Counted from the stretch's first letter, positions 17,045-27,447 are shown. The stretch is 64,000 nt of DNA from Streptomyces cellostaticus (GCF_023630175.1 NZ_JALLIN010000025.1:48553-112552), one strand, 5' to 3'. Program-made: numbers and translations. The notes: a model not told the origin generated them from the letters alone.

Positions 17045-17073
17045 GAGTACCCCCGGGGTGACGCAGGTCAAAC
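17045..17073 (-). promoter_or_regulatory. Promoter of the S10 operon
   Basis: -35 TTGACC, 17-bp spacer, -10 TACTCT, a good match for the principal sigma factor HrdB. The transcript would start near 17038. The form is nearly identical to the rpsL promoter. The rest of the 589-nt gap (16653-17241) holds no gene that I can support. Confidence 0.65.
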
Positions 17074-17241
17074 CGACGCCCCGCACCCACCCGCGACGCC
17101 GAGCCTCTACCGCCGCGCTGGCTGGCGGGAGGGCGGCGAGACCGGGCGCAGGTGCAGTCCCCGGATTCACATCAGAGCGACAGATGGCGCACCCAGGGCT
17201 CGGGGCCCGTCCAGCGAGGCGGTACAGCAGAACTCCCGACG

Positions 17242-17784
17242 TCAAGCGCAGTCGAGCGTCTTGACCGTAGCTGGAAAATATGCGCGCATGAACTTTTCGA
17301 TGTCGTCGCGGCGGGATTTTCTCGCCATCTGCACCTGAGGGAGCTGAAGGGTGAGGGTGAAATATCTGCCGCCCTTAGTTACACAGGCTGTCTGAGAAAT
17401 GGCGCCGTCGACACCTACCAGCATTTTCGCGGGAAAGTTCTCCACATAGCGCGGCGCAGTCACATTCGAGACAGCGCCTGGGTCGGTCGCCAGATACATG
17501 AGGTCCGTCGCACGAGTGTCCCAGGAGAAGCGGAACTCGAGCACGGGGTCATGTTTTGACAAGAGTACACAAGGTGCCGTGACCGCCTCGGCTCGATCCA
17601 CCCGGCTGAACTCATGCAAATCATCAGCAGGCGTCACGAGCATGCGAGTGAGAGCAGGGCGAACCCGGGTCCCACAGACAACATCCGGTACCGCGCGATC
17701 AGGGCGAGCGGTACACGACATCGCGACGATCACCAGGGAAGCCAGGCTCGGGCCGAGCAGACCTACACGCCGTGGCAATCTCAT
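17242..17784 (-). CDS. Putative lipoprotein, third gene of the WXG-like cluster
   Basis: 180 aa, not recognised. The N-terminus has Arg residues, a hydrophobic run (GLLGPSLASLVIVAMSC) and a Cys at about residue 24, so export as a lipoprotein is likely, though the lipobox VAMSC is weak. The mature part has three further Cys (VVCGTR, APCVLL, TACVTK) and no known motif. The ATG overlaps the preceding gene's stop by four bases (ATGA). Its composition looks less G+C-rich than its neighbours, which hints at acquisition. A longer reading upstream is possible but would overlap the neighbour further. Confidence 0.6.
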   Translation of the reverse strand: MRLPRRVGLLGPSLASLVIVAMSCTARPDRAVPDVVCGTRVRPALTRMLVTPADDLHEFSRVDRAEAVTAPCVLLSKHDPVLEFRFSWDTRATDLMYLATDPGAVSNVTAPRYVENFPAKMLVGVDGAISQTACVTKGGRYFTLTLQLPQVQMARKSRRDDIEKFMRAYFPATVKTLDCA

Positions 17785-19811
17785 TTGGGCTGCGCTCCCG
17801 ACATTCCGGCGGCATGCGCAGCACCAGCCTGGGATGATTGAGTGATCTCCTCCTTGGAGTTGAAGTACGCGGTTTGCACCCGATGAGCCTTTTCCCACTC
17901 TTCCGCCAGTGCCATGAGTTGTCCGTTCCGCTTGGAGTAAGCCTTGACGTTGTCGTCCGCCTGCTGGTCATCAAGGCGCCTCTCCTCGTCTGCAAGCCAC
18001 TGCTCCGTCACGTAATCAAAGCCGCTCTGCACATCTTCACTGATCACGGGGATGTAGCTGATGGCCTTGTCAAAGAGCGGCTTCGTTTCGAACTCGGCGG
18101 TCTTGGGGTCTCCCGTTGCTTGAATTCGAGCCTCCTCCAGGAAGCCGACAGTGCGGCCGGAGCGGCGGAGAGATTCCGCGGACTCTGTGTGATCCCCGTG
18201 GATGCCGGAGACCATCGCCTGGTTCAGGCCGCCGTTCAGGGTGCCGTAGGCGTCCTTGTCCTTCGACACCTGCTTGGTGACCTCGAAGAGCTGGTCCTGG
18301 GGCAGGGGCGACCCGGAGATGTCGATCTCGCTCATCGCGGCGTGCACGGTGGTGCCGTGGTTGACCAGGATCGACGCCATGGGCTGCCGCAGGGACGGCG
18401 GGAAGTCGTCGCCGCTGTCGGACAGGTGGCCGATCGCCGACCGGAGGACCGCCTCGTTCTGCCGGGTGTGGGGCACGTGGTGCGCGTGTGCGTCGGACGG
18501 GTCGATCCCGGTGGCCGCCGCCTGGAGGGCCCTGCCGAGGCCCGCGCGGTCGTCCCCGTCGGGGCCGGCCTCGTAGGTGCCGGTCTTGTCGCCCCCGTGC
18601 GCGTGCAGGACGACGTTCCAGTCCCGGTCCTCGACCAGGTACTTCATACGGGCGTCCGAGCCGAGGTACTCCGCGGCCGTGCGCGGGTCGCGGCTCATGA
18701 CGTCCAGCGCGCCGTCCACCGGGTCGTTCGCGAACCAGCCGCCGTGCCTGCCGCTGTACTCGTGCTTCAGCCGCCAGATGCCCGGCTCCCGGCGCTCCGC
18801 CGCGATCATGTCGTCGGTGAGGTCCTCGACCATCCGCGGCGCGTAGCCGTGGCCCTGCCGCATGAGGGTGACGAGGGACTGGTAGCCCACCGCCTTGTCC
18901 ATGCGTTCGCCCTGCGCGTGTGTCGCGTGGTGCTCGACCCCGGCGTGCCGCATCGCGGCGCGCCAGTGCCCGTACCAGGGCGAGTCCGTGTCCCTCGTCG
19001 CCGTCGCCAGGGCGTCCGCGAGGCCCGACTCGATCGTCGCGTACGTGCCCGCCCCCGGTCCGCCGCGCACGTGGATCAGGTCGTTGAGCTCGTTCGTCAG
19101 GGTGATCGTGCCCGCCGCGCCCAGGTCGTCCAGCAGGGTGCGGGAGAACGCCTCGTCGCCGGAGTTGTCGCGGAGCGTGCGCCGCAGTTCGGCCAGTTCG
19201 CGTGGTGACAGGTGCTCGCCCCGGCTGAGCCTGCCGAGCGTCTCCTGCGCGGCCTGCGCCTCGTACGCCTCGACGTCCCCCAGCGCGCGGCCGTTGAAGC
19301 CGCGGCCGCCCACCAGCGGGTCCGCGTCGACGACCACGGCGGCGAGGGCGGTCCCGACACCCGTGTCCGCGTCCGACACCGCCCGTACCGCCGCGTCGAC
19401 ACGGTCCTGCCAGGACCGTACGGACGACTCGTCCGGCTCCTTCGCGTGTGCGGGGTCGGTGCTGACCCGGCCCCGGTCCGAGATCCGCATCCCGGCCGCC
19501 CGGGCCTCCTCGTGCGCCGCGGTGAGCCTGCCCGTCAGCTCCGCGAACTGGGCGTGGGCGTCCCGCAGCAGGGAGGCGATCGCCTTCGCCTCCGTCTGGG
19601 CGTACCGCAGTTCCTTGAGCGTGACACCGAAGCGGCCGTGGGCGGCCTCCGCGCTCATCCCGTTCCAGGCGGGGGCGGTCGTGATGCGGTGGACGTCCCG
19701 GCGGTACGCCTGCTCCTGCTTCGCGAACTCCGCCGCCATGCCCTCCCAGCGCTCGGCGGCGCCGGTGAGCGTGGCGAGGTCGGTGCTCATGATCTCGTGG
19801 TACGTCGGCAT
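17781..19811 (-). CDS. Large helical protein with WXG100-like N-terminus
   Basis: 676 aa, function unknown. The N-terminal 100 residues (MPTYHEIMSTDLATLTGAA, then TTAPAWNGMSAEAAHGRF with a W-x-G turn) look like the two-helix WXG/LXG fold of type VII secretion-related proteins. The remainder is mostly helical and hydrophilic with no recognisable toxin domain or transmembrane segment; it may belong to a Streptomyces family of unknown function. The ATG at 19811 has the ribosome site GGGGGAG 8 nt upstream, whereas longer starts would overlap the upstream gene. It follows the 127-aa gene by 17 nt and overlaps the lipoprotein gene by 4 nt, so the three form an operon. Confidence 0.65.
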   Translation of the reverse strand: MPTYHEIMSTDLATLTGAAERWEGMAAEFAKQEQAYRRDVHRITTAPAWNGMSAEAAHGRFGVTLKELRYAQTEAKAIASLLRDAHAQFAELTGRLTAAHEEARAAGMRISDRGRVSTDPAHAKEPDESSVRSWQDRVDAAVRAVSDADTGVGTALAAVVVDADPLVGGRGFNGRALGDVEAYEAQAAQETLGRLSRGEHLSPRELAELRRTLRDNSGDEAFSRTLLDDLGAAGTITLTNELNDLIHVRGGPGAGTYATIESGLADALATATRDTDSPWYGHWRAAMRHAGVEHHATHAQGERMDKAVGYQSLVTLMRQGHGYAPRMVEDLTDDMIAAERREPGIWRLKHEYSGRHGGWFANDPVDGALDVMSRDPRTAAEYLGSDARMKYLVEDRDWNVVLHAHGGDKTGTYEAGPDGDDRAGLGRALQAAATGIDPSDAHAHHVPHTRQNEAVLRSAIGHLSDSGDDFPPSLRQPMASILVNHGTTVHAAMSEIDISGSPLPQDQLFEVTKQVSKDKDAYGTLNGGLNQAMVSGIHGDHTESAESLRRSGRTVGFLEEARIQATGDPKTAEFETKPLFDKAISYIPVISEDVQSGFDYVTEQWLADEERRLDDQQADDNVKAYSKRNGQLMALAEEWEKAHRVQTAYFNSKEEITQSSQAGAAHAAGMSGAQPK

Positions 19812-19828
19812 GCCCGGCCGCTCCCCCG

Positions 19829-20212
19829 TCAGTACAGGTCGAGCGCGGAGGTGCGCCGCAGTGCCGAGCCGGCCGCGAGGTCCGAGCCGGTCAGGACCAC
19901 GTTCGTACTGCGCAGCGCGTCCTTCTCCGCACCCAGCCGGTCCATCAGGTTCCGCACCTGGTCGCCCCAGGTCGCGTGGGCCCGGCGCAGCGCGGCAGCG
20001 GTGAGCCAGCCGTGTCCGTCGCGGGCGCCGAAGGCCCTCACCGCCGCCCCGGTCTCGTCGTCCGCCCACTCACCGGCCCTGCGGGTCCCCGGTTCGATGT
20101 GGTCGTTCAGGGCCTTGGCCGCCGCCCGCTTCTCGGCGGGGGTGGACGCGAGTCTCCTCCCCGCGCCGGAGCCGTCGCCGTGCCCGCCGTTGCCTCCTGC
20201 CGGACCGTCCAC
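19829..20212 (-). CDS. Small helical WXG100-like protein
   Basis: 127 aa, GTG start at 20212 preceded by GAGGGGCGAG. The N-terminus is Gly/Ser-rich, then two amphipathic helices are predicted, with W in AGEWADDETG and HGWLTAAALRRAHATWGDQV. It resembles the small partner of a WXG pair more than any enzyme. First gene of the three-gene set. Confidence 0.55.
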   Translation of the reverse strand: MDGPAGGNGGHGDGSGAGRRLASTPAEKRAAAKALNDHIEPGTRRAGEWADDETGAAVRAFGARDGHGWLTAAALRRAHATWGDQVRNLMDRLGAEKDALRSTNVVLTGSDLAAGSALRRTSALDLY

Positions 20213-20330
20213 CGCTCGCCCCTCGCCGTATCGACGTCCACCGCCGCTCCTTCAACCGGTGGGCGCCGATCTTCGTCACGGGGGGGTTTCGCACGCGCCG
20301 CGTTGACGTCCTTCGCCGCCGGTGCACCGC

Positions 20331-20690
20331 TGCCGCAAGCTCCCCTCACGGACCTGGAGTTGCGGCACCTGAGGACCATCAGGACGATCGCGGAGGCGGA
20401 TCGTCCGACGCGGGCCGCGACGCTGCTCGGGCTCGCGCAGCCCGCGTTGAGCGCCGAGCCCAGGAGGATCGAACGGGCCCTCGGCGGGCCCCTGCTCGAA
20501 CGGGGGCGGCACGGCGTACGGGCCACCCCCTGGGCGCACCGGTGCCGGAGCGCACCCGGATCGTGCCGCCGGCACTGAGTGGACTCCGGCAGGAGGCGGT
20601 GCGGCCCGCCCGGACCCGGTGCGAACCGCAGCGGCCGCGGCTGGGCGGCACGCACGGCTCGTGGTCGGCGGCGGCCTGCCGGACCCCGCC
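20331..20690 (+). pseudogene. LysR-family regulator remnant
   Basis: In one frame the sequence reads TDLELRHLRTIRTIAEADR and TRAATLLGLAQPALSAE, the LysR winged-helix DNA-binding domain, up to ERGRHGVRATPW. The continuation PERTRIVPPALSGLRQEAVR and RPRLGGTHGSW lies in another frame, so a frameshift falls near base 20530-20540. The effector domain is then lost. No intact start or ribosome site is seen. The gap from 20213 to 20695 holds nothing else. Confidence 0.6.
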
Positions 20691-20695
20691 CTGGC

Positions 20696-21529
20696 TCAGA
20701 CGCGGCTTGTCCGCGGGCCCACGGGGATCAGGTTGCTGACGGCGAGTACGTCACCGCGCTCCGGCGAACCCAGCGAGGCGCGCGACCGCCCGACGCCCGG
20801 GTCGGAGAAGGAGACGGTCAGGGTGTACGGCGGCTGCCCGGTGATGGTGTGGTGCGAGTCGATCGGAGCCTGGAGCCTGCGGCTGACCTCGGTCCCCCGC
20901 TCGCCGGGGCACAACGCCCGTACCGGCAGTGCGACCACGGCGATCGCGCCGTCACGGGCGCCGAGGCGCACCCGGTGGCCGGGCTCCTGCCCGGCGGGCT
21001 CGCGCCATGTGACCGGCAGACCGTACGCGCCGGCGACCAGCCCGTCCGATCCCTCGATCTCCACCGCGACGCCGTCCGCACCGAGGGTCCGGGACAGTTC
21101 GAGGGGCCGCTCCCCACCGGGGGCGAGGAGGAGGGTGAAGGTGAGACGGGCGGCCGTACGGGGTCCCTGCTCGTACCCGTGGGCGCCCAGGACGAGCCGC
21201 GGACCGTCGGGCGCGTCGTGCGGGAGCGGGGGTGATGTGGCGCCCGCGGGCAGCCGGAAGTGGTGATATCCCACGCTCCCGCACCGGTCGCCGTCGAAGA
21301 CGCCGCCCCCCGGCAGGGGGACGGCCTTCGCAGGCCCCGCCGCGTACCGCCCCACCAGCGAGAACAGTCCCTGCTGCTGGGCGGCCGCGATCACGACGGC
21401 GGCCACGGCCAGCCACGGAACCACCGCCTGTGCCGTCTCCCGCAGTCTGCCTGCCACCCTGTCCAGCACGGCGCCTCCCTGCGCGACGGCCCGGCGGTAC
21501 CGGGAAGGAAACGGGGACGGACCCGGCAC
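20696..21529 (-). CDS. Membrane-anchored protein of unknown function
   Basis: 277 aa, not recognised. One transmembrane segment (AQAVVPWLAVAAVVIAAAQQ) near residues 33-52 would leave a large extracytoplasmic part rich in beta strands. That part has single Cys residues in DRCGSVGY and ALCPGERG. The GTG lies 3 nt after the preceding stop with no clear ribosome site, so translation is probably coupled to 21533-22768. The two genes share architecture and may act together at the membrane. Confidence 0.6.
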   Translation of the reverse strand: MPGPSPFPSRYRRAVAQGGAVLDRVAGRLRETAQAVVPWLAVAAVVIAAAQQQGLFSLVGRYAAGPAKAVPLPGGGVFDGDRCGSVGYHHFRLPAGATSPPLPHDAPDGPRLVLGAHGYEQGPRTAARLTFTLLLAPGGERPLELSRTLGADGVAVEIEGSDGLVAGAYGLPVTWREPAGQEPGHRVRLGARDGAIAVVALPVRALCPGERGTEVSRRLQAPIDSHHTITGQPPYTLTVSFSDPGVGRSRASLGSPERGDVLAVSNLIPVGPRTSRV

Positions 21530-21532
21530 CGT

Positions 21533-22768
21533 TCAGGTGCGCGAGACCCGGGAGCAGTCGGCGGCCTCGTTGTTCATCTTCCGGCTGCGGTCATAGGGGT
21601 CCTCGGCCGGGCCGGTGGGCTGGGCACCGCTCTGCGTGGTGCCGGCGAAGGCGGGATGGAGCAGGCCGTCCTGGGCCCGGCAGTCGATGTTGGAGTACTC
21701 CGCGCTGTAGTCCCGTAGCTGCACCTTGCCCCGGGTGGCCTGCCACCGGCTGGGGTCGAACACGCTGACGGTCATGCTGCGCCGGACGATGGTGCGCGCC
21801 ACCTCGTCACCGCCACCGTGCGCCGGCCGCATCGCGTAGACGAAGGTGTAGTCGGCGTGGATCCGCGCCTCCCCGGCCCGGCCCGGCCCGAGCGTCATAT
21901 GGCCCCGCACCTTGATCACTTCGCCGGCCTGGCGCGCGTCGTCCGGGTCGAAGCGGGTGATGAGGTTCAGCGGGTTGTGCTCGTGGTCGGGGTGGCTCAG
22001 CGAGCGCCGGAGGCCGGCCGGCACTTCCGGCTGGCTCGGGTCGAGCAGGGACAGGGCCCGGGTGGGCCGGCCGCCGGCCAGCACCTCCCGGTCCAGGTTG
22101 GCGGCGACCAGGAACTCCTTGGTGCGGCGCAGACCGAGCGCGACGTCCGCCTTGCCGAGACCGCCGACCGCCACGGCGTCCGGCAGCTCGATGGCGTCGG
22201 CGCCGTCGGCCCAGTTCCGCGCGGGCGAACCGAGGAAGGGGTGCGCGAGTGTGGGGGCGCCGTCCTGGCCGGCCACGGCCGGGGCACTGGTGGGCCGGGC
22301 CGTCTCGGCCGGCAGCGTGGACGGGGCCGCCACGGTGTCCCCGTCCGACGGGTCGTGGCCGGGCAGCCGGTCCAGCAGCAGCGAGGGGCGCACGGCCACC
22401 ACGGCGACCGCTACGGCCAGCGCCACCCCGAACGCGGTCCGCACCCGGCGCCCACGGGCCGCGCTGCCGTCCATCTCCCGCCAGGCCGGACCGGTGCGCC
22501 AGCCGGGCGGAGTGGCGGGCGGCGTCGCCTTCCGGGCGGCACCGGGCCACCATGCGCGGCCGCCGCGGCCTCTGCCCCGCGCTTGCGCCTCGTCCTGCTC
22601 ACGCAGCCGCCGGGTCACCAACCTGGCTCGCGCCGAGGGTTCCTTCGGCGCGGCGGAGCGGGCGCCCCCGGCCGGATCCTGCAACAACGCCTCCCACTGA
22701 TCGTCGGAGGGCGACGGCTGCCCGTCCGGTGTTCCGTCGGGCCGTTCGGGAGGCGGGGCGGTGCTCAC
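21533..22768 (-). CDS. Membrane-anchored protein of unknown function
   Basis: 411 aa from the GTG at 22768, which has GGAAG 7 nt upstream; an ATG at 22807 is an alternative. The N-terminal 120 residues are charged and Pro-rich and probably cytoplasmic. One transmembrane segment (AFGVALAVAVAVVAVRPSLL) follows, then an extracytoplasmic region ending with EYSNIDCRAQDG and AADCSRVSRT. No known domain is recognised. The layout matches the next gene, which suggests a two-gene membrane unit. Confidence 0.6.
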   Translation of the reverse strand: MSTAPPPERPDGTPDGQPSPSDDQWEALLQDPAGGARSAAPKEPSARARLVTRRLREQDEAQARGRGRGGRAWWPGAARKATPPATPPGWRTGPAWREMDGSAARGRRVRTAFGVALAVAVAVVAVRPSLLLDRLPGHDPSDGDTVAAPSTLPAETARPTSAPAVAGQDGAPTLAHPFLGSPARNWADGADAIELPDAVAVGGLGKADVALGLRRTKEFLVAANLDREVLAGGRPTRALSLLDPSQPEVPAGLRRSLSHPDHEHNPLNLITRFDPDDARQAGEVIKVRGHMTLGPGRAGEARIHADYTFVYAMRPAHGGGDEVARTIVRRSMTVSVFDPSRWQATRGKVQLRDYSAEYSNIDCRAQDGLLHPAFAGTTQSGAQPTGPAEDPYDRSRKMNNEAADCSRVSRT

Positions 22769-22934
22769 GGGCTCGCTTCCGTTGGAATCCACAAGTGACT
22801 CGATCATTCCTAGGCGGTCGTCCGCCCTGTTCACAAGGCGTGGACGGCGTCGTACGGAAGCCGTGATCCAACCGGTACGGGTTCGCAGCGCCCCGCCGCA
22901 CAACCCCGCGAACGAGTACGGCGGCGCACGGCGA

Positions 22935-22968
22935 AGAGGCCCGCACGACCGAAGTCGTACGGGCCTCT
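22935..22968 (-). terminator. Terminator after tuf
   Basis: 15-bp stem AGAGGCCCGCACGAC/GTCGTACGGGCCTCT with a tetraloop, 44 nt beyond the tuf stop. One G-U type mismatch only. It should end the str operon transcript. Confidence 0.8.
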
Positions 22969-23011
22969 CCGACAGCTACCAGGTCAGAGACCGGGCCGAG
23001 TCAGTCCAAGA

Positions 23012-24205
<1,194 letters not shown>

Positions 24206-24361
24206 TGGGGTCCTCCTGTGGAGTGGTTCTGTACGCCTTACTTCATCGGCGCCAGGTGATCTTTGCTGTTAAAGCCCGGAACCCGGGGCAGACATCCACG
24301 TTTGCGGCTGTTTGCCCCTTGAGGCTCCGGAGTCAAGCCTAAAGCGTGAGAACGCGGTGCG

Positions 24362-26488
24362 TTACTCGCCCTTGGCCTTCGCGATGATCTCCTCGGCGAC
24401 GTTCCGCGGAACCTCGGCGTAGGAGTCGAACTGCATCGAGTAGCTCGCGCGACCCGACGTCTTGCTGCGGAGGTCGCCGACGTAGCCGAACATCTCCGAA
24501 AGGGGCACGAGGCCCTTCACGACGCGGGCACCGGCCCGCTCCTCCATGGCCTGGATCTGGCCACGGCGGGAGTTGATGTCGCCGATGACCTCACCCATGT
24601 AGTCCTCGGGCGTGGTGACCTCGACGGCCATCATCGGCTCGAGGAGCACGGGGCCGGCCTTGCGCGCGGCCTCCTTGAACGCCTGCGAACCGGCGATCTT
24701 GAAGGCGAGCTCGGAGGAGTCGACCTCGTGGTAGGCGCCGTCGTGGAGGATGACGCGCACGCCGGTCATCTCGTAACCGGCGAGGATGCCGAACTGCATG
24801 GCCTCCTGCGCACCGGCGTCGACCGAAGGGATGTACTCCTTCGGGATACGGCCACCGGTCACCTTGTTCACGAACTCGTACGAGGTGTCGCCACCCTCGA
24901 GCGGCTCGATGCCGATCTGCACCTTCGCGAACTGACCGGTACCACCGGTCTGCTTCTTGTGGGTGTAGTCGACGCGCTCGACGGTCTTGCGGATCGTCTC
25001 GCGGTAGGCCACCTGCGGCTTGCCGACGTTGGCCTCGACCTTGAACTCACGGCGCATACGGTCGACCAGCACCTCGAGGTGCAGCTCGCCCATACCACCG
25101 ATGATGGTCTGGCCGGTCTCCTCGTCCGAGTGGACCTGGAAGGACGGGTCCTCCTCGGCCAGGCGCTGGATCGCGACGCCCAGCTTCTCCTGGTCGCCCT
25201 TCGACTTGGGCTCGATGGCGACCTGGATGACCGGCGCCGGGAAGTCCATGGACTCCAGGATGACCGGGTTCTTGTCGTCGGACAGCGTCTCACCGGTGGT
25301 GGTCTGCTTCAGGCCCATGACGGCGACGATGTCGCCGGCGCCCACCGAGTCGATCTCCTCACGCTTGTTGGCGTGCATGCGGTAGATCTTGCCGATGCGC
25401 TCCTTCTTGCCCTTGACGGAGTTCAGCACCGAGGTGCCGGACTCCAGGCGGCCCGAGTAGACCCGGACGAAGGTGAGCTTGCCGAGGTGCGGGTCGCTCA
25501 TGATCTTGAACGCCAGCGCGGACAGCGGCTCCTCGTCGGACGGCTTGCGCTTGACGACGACCTCGGGGTCCTTGACGTCGTGGCCCTCGATGGCCTCGAT
25601 GTCGACCGGCGACGGCAGGTAGCGCACGACCGCGTCGAGCAGGGGCTGGACGCCCTTGTTCTTGAAGGCGGTACCGCAGAACACCGGGGTCACGGTGGTG
25701 CCGGTGCCCTTGCCGGACGCGATGGTGATACGACGGATCGCGGCGTACAGCTGCTCCACGGTGGGCTCCTGGCCCTCCAGGTACAGCTCCATGATCTCTT
25801 CGTCGTTCTCGGCCACGGCCTCGAGCAGCTTGCCGCGGTACTCCTCGGCAGCCTCGGCGTGCGTGTCCGGGATGTCGACGGTGTCGTACATCTCGCCCTT
25901 GGTGGCCTCGGCGGACCAGACCAGGGCCTTCATCGTCACGAGGTCGATGACGCCCTTGAAGTCGGCCTCGGCACCGATCGGCAGCTGCATCACGATCGGC
26001 TGGGCACCCAGACGGTCGGTGATCATGTCGACGCAGCGGTGGAACTCGGCACCGGTCCGGTCGAGCTTGTTGACGAAGCAGATGCGCGGGACGCCGTAGC
26101 GGTCCGCCTGACGCCACACCGTCTCGGACTGGGGCTCGACACCGGCGACGCCGTCGAACACCGTCACGGCACCGTCGAGCACACGCAGGGAGCGCTCCAC
26201 CTCGACGGTGAAGTCGACGTGACCCGGGGTGTCGATGATGTTGATGGTGTGATCGACGTTCTCGAGCGGCCAGTGGCAGGTGGTGGCAGCAGAGGTGATC
26301 GTGATGCCACGCTCCTGCTCCTGCTCCATCCAGTCCATGGTGGCAGCGCCGTCGTGGACCTCACCGATCTTGTAGGACACACCGGTGTAGAACAGGATCC
26401 GCTCGGTGGTGGTCGTCTTGCCCGCGTCGATGTGGGCCATGATCCCGATGTTGCGGACCTTGGCCAGGTCAAGTGAAGTGGTAGCCAT
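24362..26488 (-). CDS. fusA: Elongation factor G
   Basis: 708 aa. GTPase that drives translocation and, with RRF, ribosome recycling. The G domain has AHIDAGKTTTTERIL, DTPGHVDF and NKLDRTGAEF. The domain IV tip region GGRIPKEYIPSVDAGAQEAM lies around residue 545. The start MATTSLDLAKVRNIGIMAHI is standard. Third gene of rpsL-rpsG-fusA-tuf. Confidence 0.98.
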   Translation of the reverse strand: MATTSLDLAKVRNIGIMAHIDAGKTTTTERILFYTGVSYKIGEVHDGAATMDWMEQEQERGITITSAATTCHWPLENVDHTINIIDTPGHVDFTVEVERSLRVLDGAVTVFDGVAGVEPQSETVWRQADRYGVPRICFVNKLDRTGAEFHRCVDMITDRLGAQPIVMQLPIGAEADFKGVIDLVTMKALVWSAEATKGEMYDTVDIPDTHAEAAEEYRGKLLEAVAENDEEIMELYLEGQEPTVEQLYAAIRRITIASGKGTGTTVTPVFCGTAFKNKGVQPLLDAVVRYLPSPVDIEAIEGHDVKDPEVVVKRKPSDEEPLSALAFKIMSDPHLGKLTFVRVYSGRLESGTSVLNSVKGKKERIGKIYRMHANKREEIDSVGAGDIVAVMGLKQTTTGETLSDDKNPVILESMDFPAPVIQVAIEPKSKGDQEKLGVAIQRLAEEDPSFQVHSDEETGQTIIGGMGELHLEVLVDRMRREFKVEANVGKPQVAYRETIRKTVERVDYTHKKQTGGTGQFAKVQIGIEPLEGGDTSYEFVNKVTGGRIPKEYIPSVDAGAQEAMQFGILAGYEMTGVRVILHDGAYHEVDSSELAFKIAGSQAFKEAARKAGPVLLEPMMAVEVTTPEDYMGEVIGDINSRRGQIQAMEERAGARVVKGLVPLSEMFGYVGDLRSKTSGRASYSMQFDSYAEVPRNVAEEIIAKAKGE

Positions 26489-26527
26489 AAGGCTTCAGTC
26501 TTCTCTCGGTCTCGATGTGGGTAGCGA

Positions 26528-26998
26528 CTACCAGCGGTAGTGCGCGAAGGCCTTGTTGGACTCGGCCATCTTGTGCGTGTCCTCGCGCTTCTTCACAGCG
26601 GCACCCAGGCCGTTGGAGGCGTCGAGAAGCTCGTTGAGCAGGCGCTCGGTCATGGTCTTCTCGCGACGGGCGCGGGAGTAACCGACCAGCCAGCGCAGTG
26701 CCAGCGTGTTGGCGCGACCGGGCTTGACCTCGATCGGCACCTGGTAGGTGGCGCCACCGACACGGCGGGACTTGACCTCGAGGGTCGGCTTGATGTTCTC
26801 AAGCGCGCGCTTCAGCGTGATGATCGGGTCGTTGCCCGTCTTCTCACGCAGACCCTCCATGGCGCCGTAGACGATGCGCTCGGCGGTGGAGCGCTTGCCG
26901 TTCAGCAGCACCTTGTTGATCAGGGAGGTCACCAGAGGAGAACCGTAGACCGGGTCGATGATGACCGGGCGCTTCGGGGCGGGGCCCTTACGAGGCAT
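26528..26998 (-). CDS. rpsG: Small subunit ribosomal protein S7
   Basis: 156 aa. Primary 16S rRNA binder that organises the 30S head, and translational repressor of the str operon in E. coli. It begins MPRKGPAPKRPVIIDPVYGS and contains VEVKSRRVGGATYQVPIEV-like core (about residues 74-92). It lies 2 nt after rpsL. Confidence 0.97.
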   Translation of the reverse strand: MPRKGPAPKRPVIIDPVYGSPLVTSLINKVLLNGKRSTAERIVYGAMEGLREKTGNDPIITLKRALENIKPTLEVKSRRVGGATYQVPIEVKPGRANTLALRWLVGYSRARREKTMTERLLNELLDASNGLGAAVKKREDTHKMAESNKAFAHYRW

Positions 26999-27000
26999 TC

Positions 27001-27372
27001 TTACTTCTCCTTCTTGGCGCCGTAACGGCTGCGAGCCTGCTTGCGGTTCTTGACACCCTGGGTGTCGAGCGAACCGCGGATGATCTTGTAGCGAACACCC
27101 GGCAGGTCCTTCACACGGCCGCCGCGCACGAGCACGATGGAGTGCTCCTGCAGGTTGTGTCCCTCACCCGGAATGTAAGCGGTGACCTCGATGCCGCTGG
27201 TCAGACGCACACGCGCGACCTTGCGGAGGGCCGAGTTCGGCTTCTTCGGGGTGGTCGTGAACACACGCGTGCAGACGCCACGACGCTGAGGGGAACCCTC
27301 GAGTGCGGGCGTCTTGTTCTTCTCGACCTTGTCCTGCCGGCCCTTACGGACCAGCTGCTGGATCGTAGGCAC
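27001..27372 (-). CDS. rpsL: Small subunit ribosomal protein S12
   Basis: 123 aa. Guards decoding accuracy at the A site. The GTG at 27372 begins VPTIQQLVRKGRQDKVEKNK. K43 (TPKKPNSALR) and K88 (RVKDLPGVRY), the classical streptomycin-resistance positions, are wild type. A further in-frame upstream reading is not family-like. The leader is about 188 nt from the promoter at 27567-27595. Confidence 0.97.
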   Translation of the reverse strand: MPTIQQLVRKGRQDKVEKNKTPALEGSPQRRGVCTRVFTTTPKKPNSALRKVARVRLTSGIEVTAYIPGEGHNLQEHSIVLVRGGRVKDLPGVRYKIIRGSLDTQGVKNRKQARSRYGAKKEK

Positions 27373-27420
27373 TACTTCTCCGGTTTCTGTGTGCCGATGA
27401 GTACAGCTAACCTGGAACAT

Positions 27421-27447
27421 CTCCGACCCACGCGGTCGGGTGTGTCG
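27421..27447 (-). promoter_or_regulatory. Leader hairpin shared with the rpsJ leader
   Basis: Identical over 27 nt to 16720-16746; stem CCGACC/GGTCGG, loop GCGTG on the minus strand. It lies 49 nt before the rpsL start codon. GCGGAAGCGCG occurs a few bases upstream, as in the rpsJ leader but with a 9-nt insertion between. Confidence 0.6.

Noticed and set aside
19812..20069. Longer N-terminus for the 676-aa protein
   Set aside because: It would run across the WXG-like gene 19829-20212; the ATG at 19811 has a good ribosome site.
24331..24361. Separate tuf promoter
   Set aside because: TTGACT is present but no -10 hexamer at 16-19 nt was found, so I do not call it as a feature.
24728..26476. 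A 582-codon open frame on the plus strand
   Set aside because: Antisense to fusA; its Asp/Leu/Val-rich sequence is typical of a shadow frame of high G+C coding DNA.
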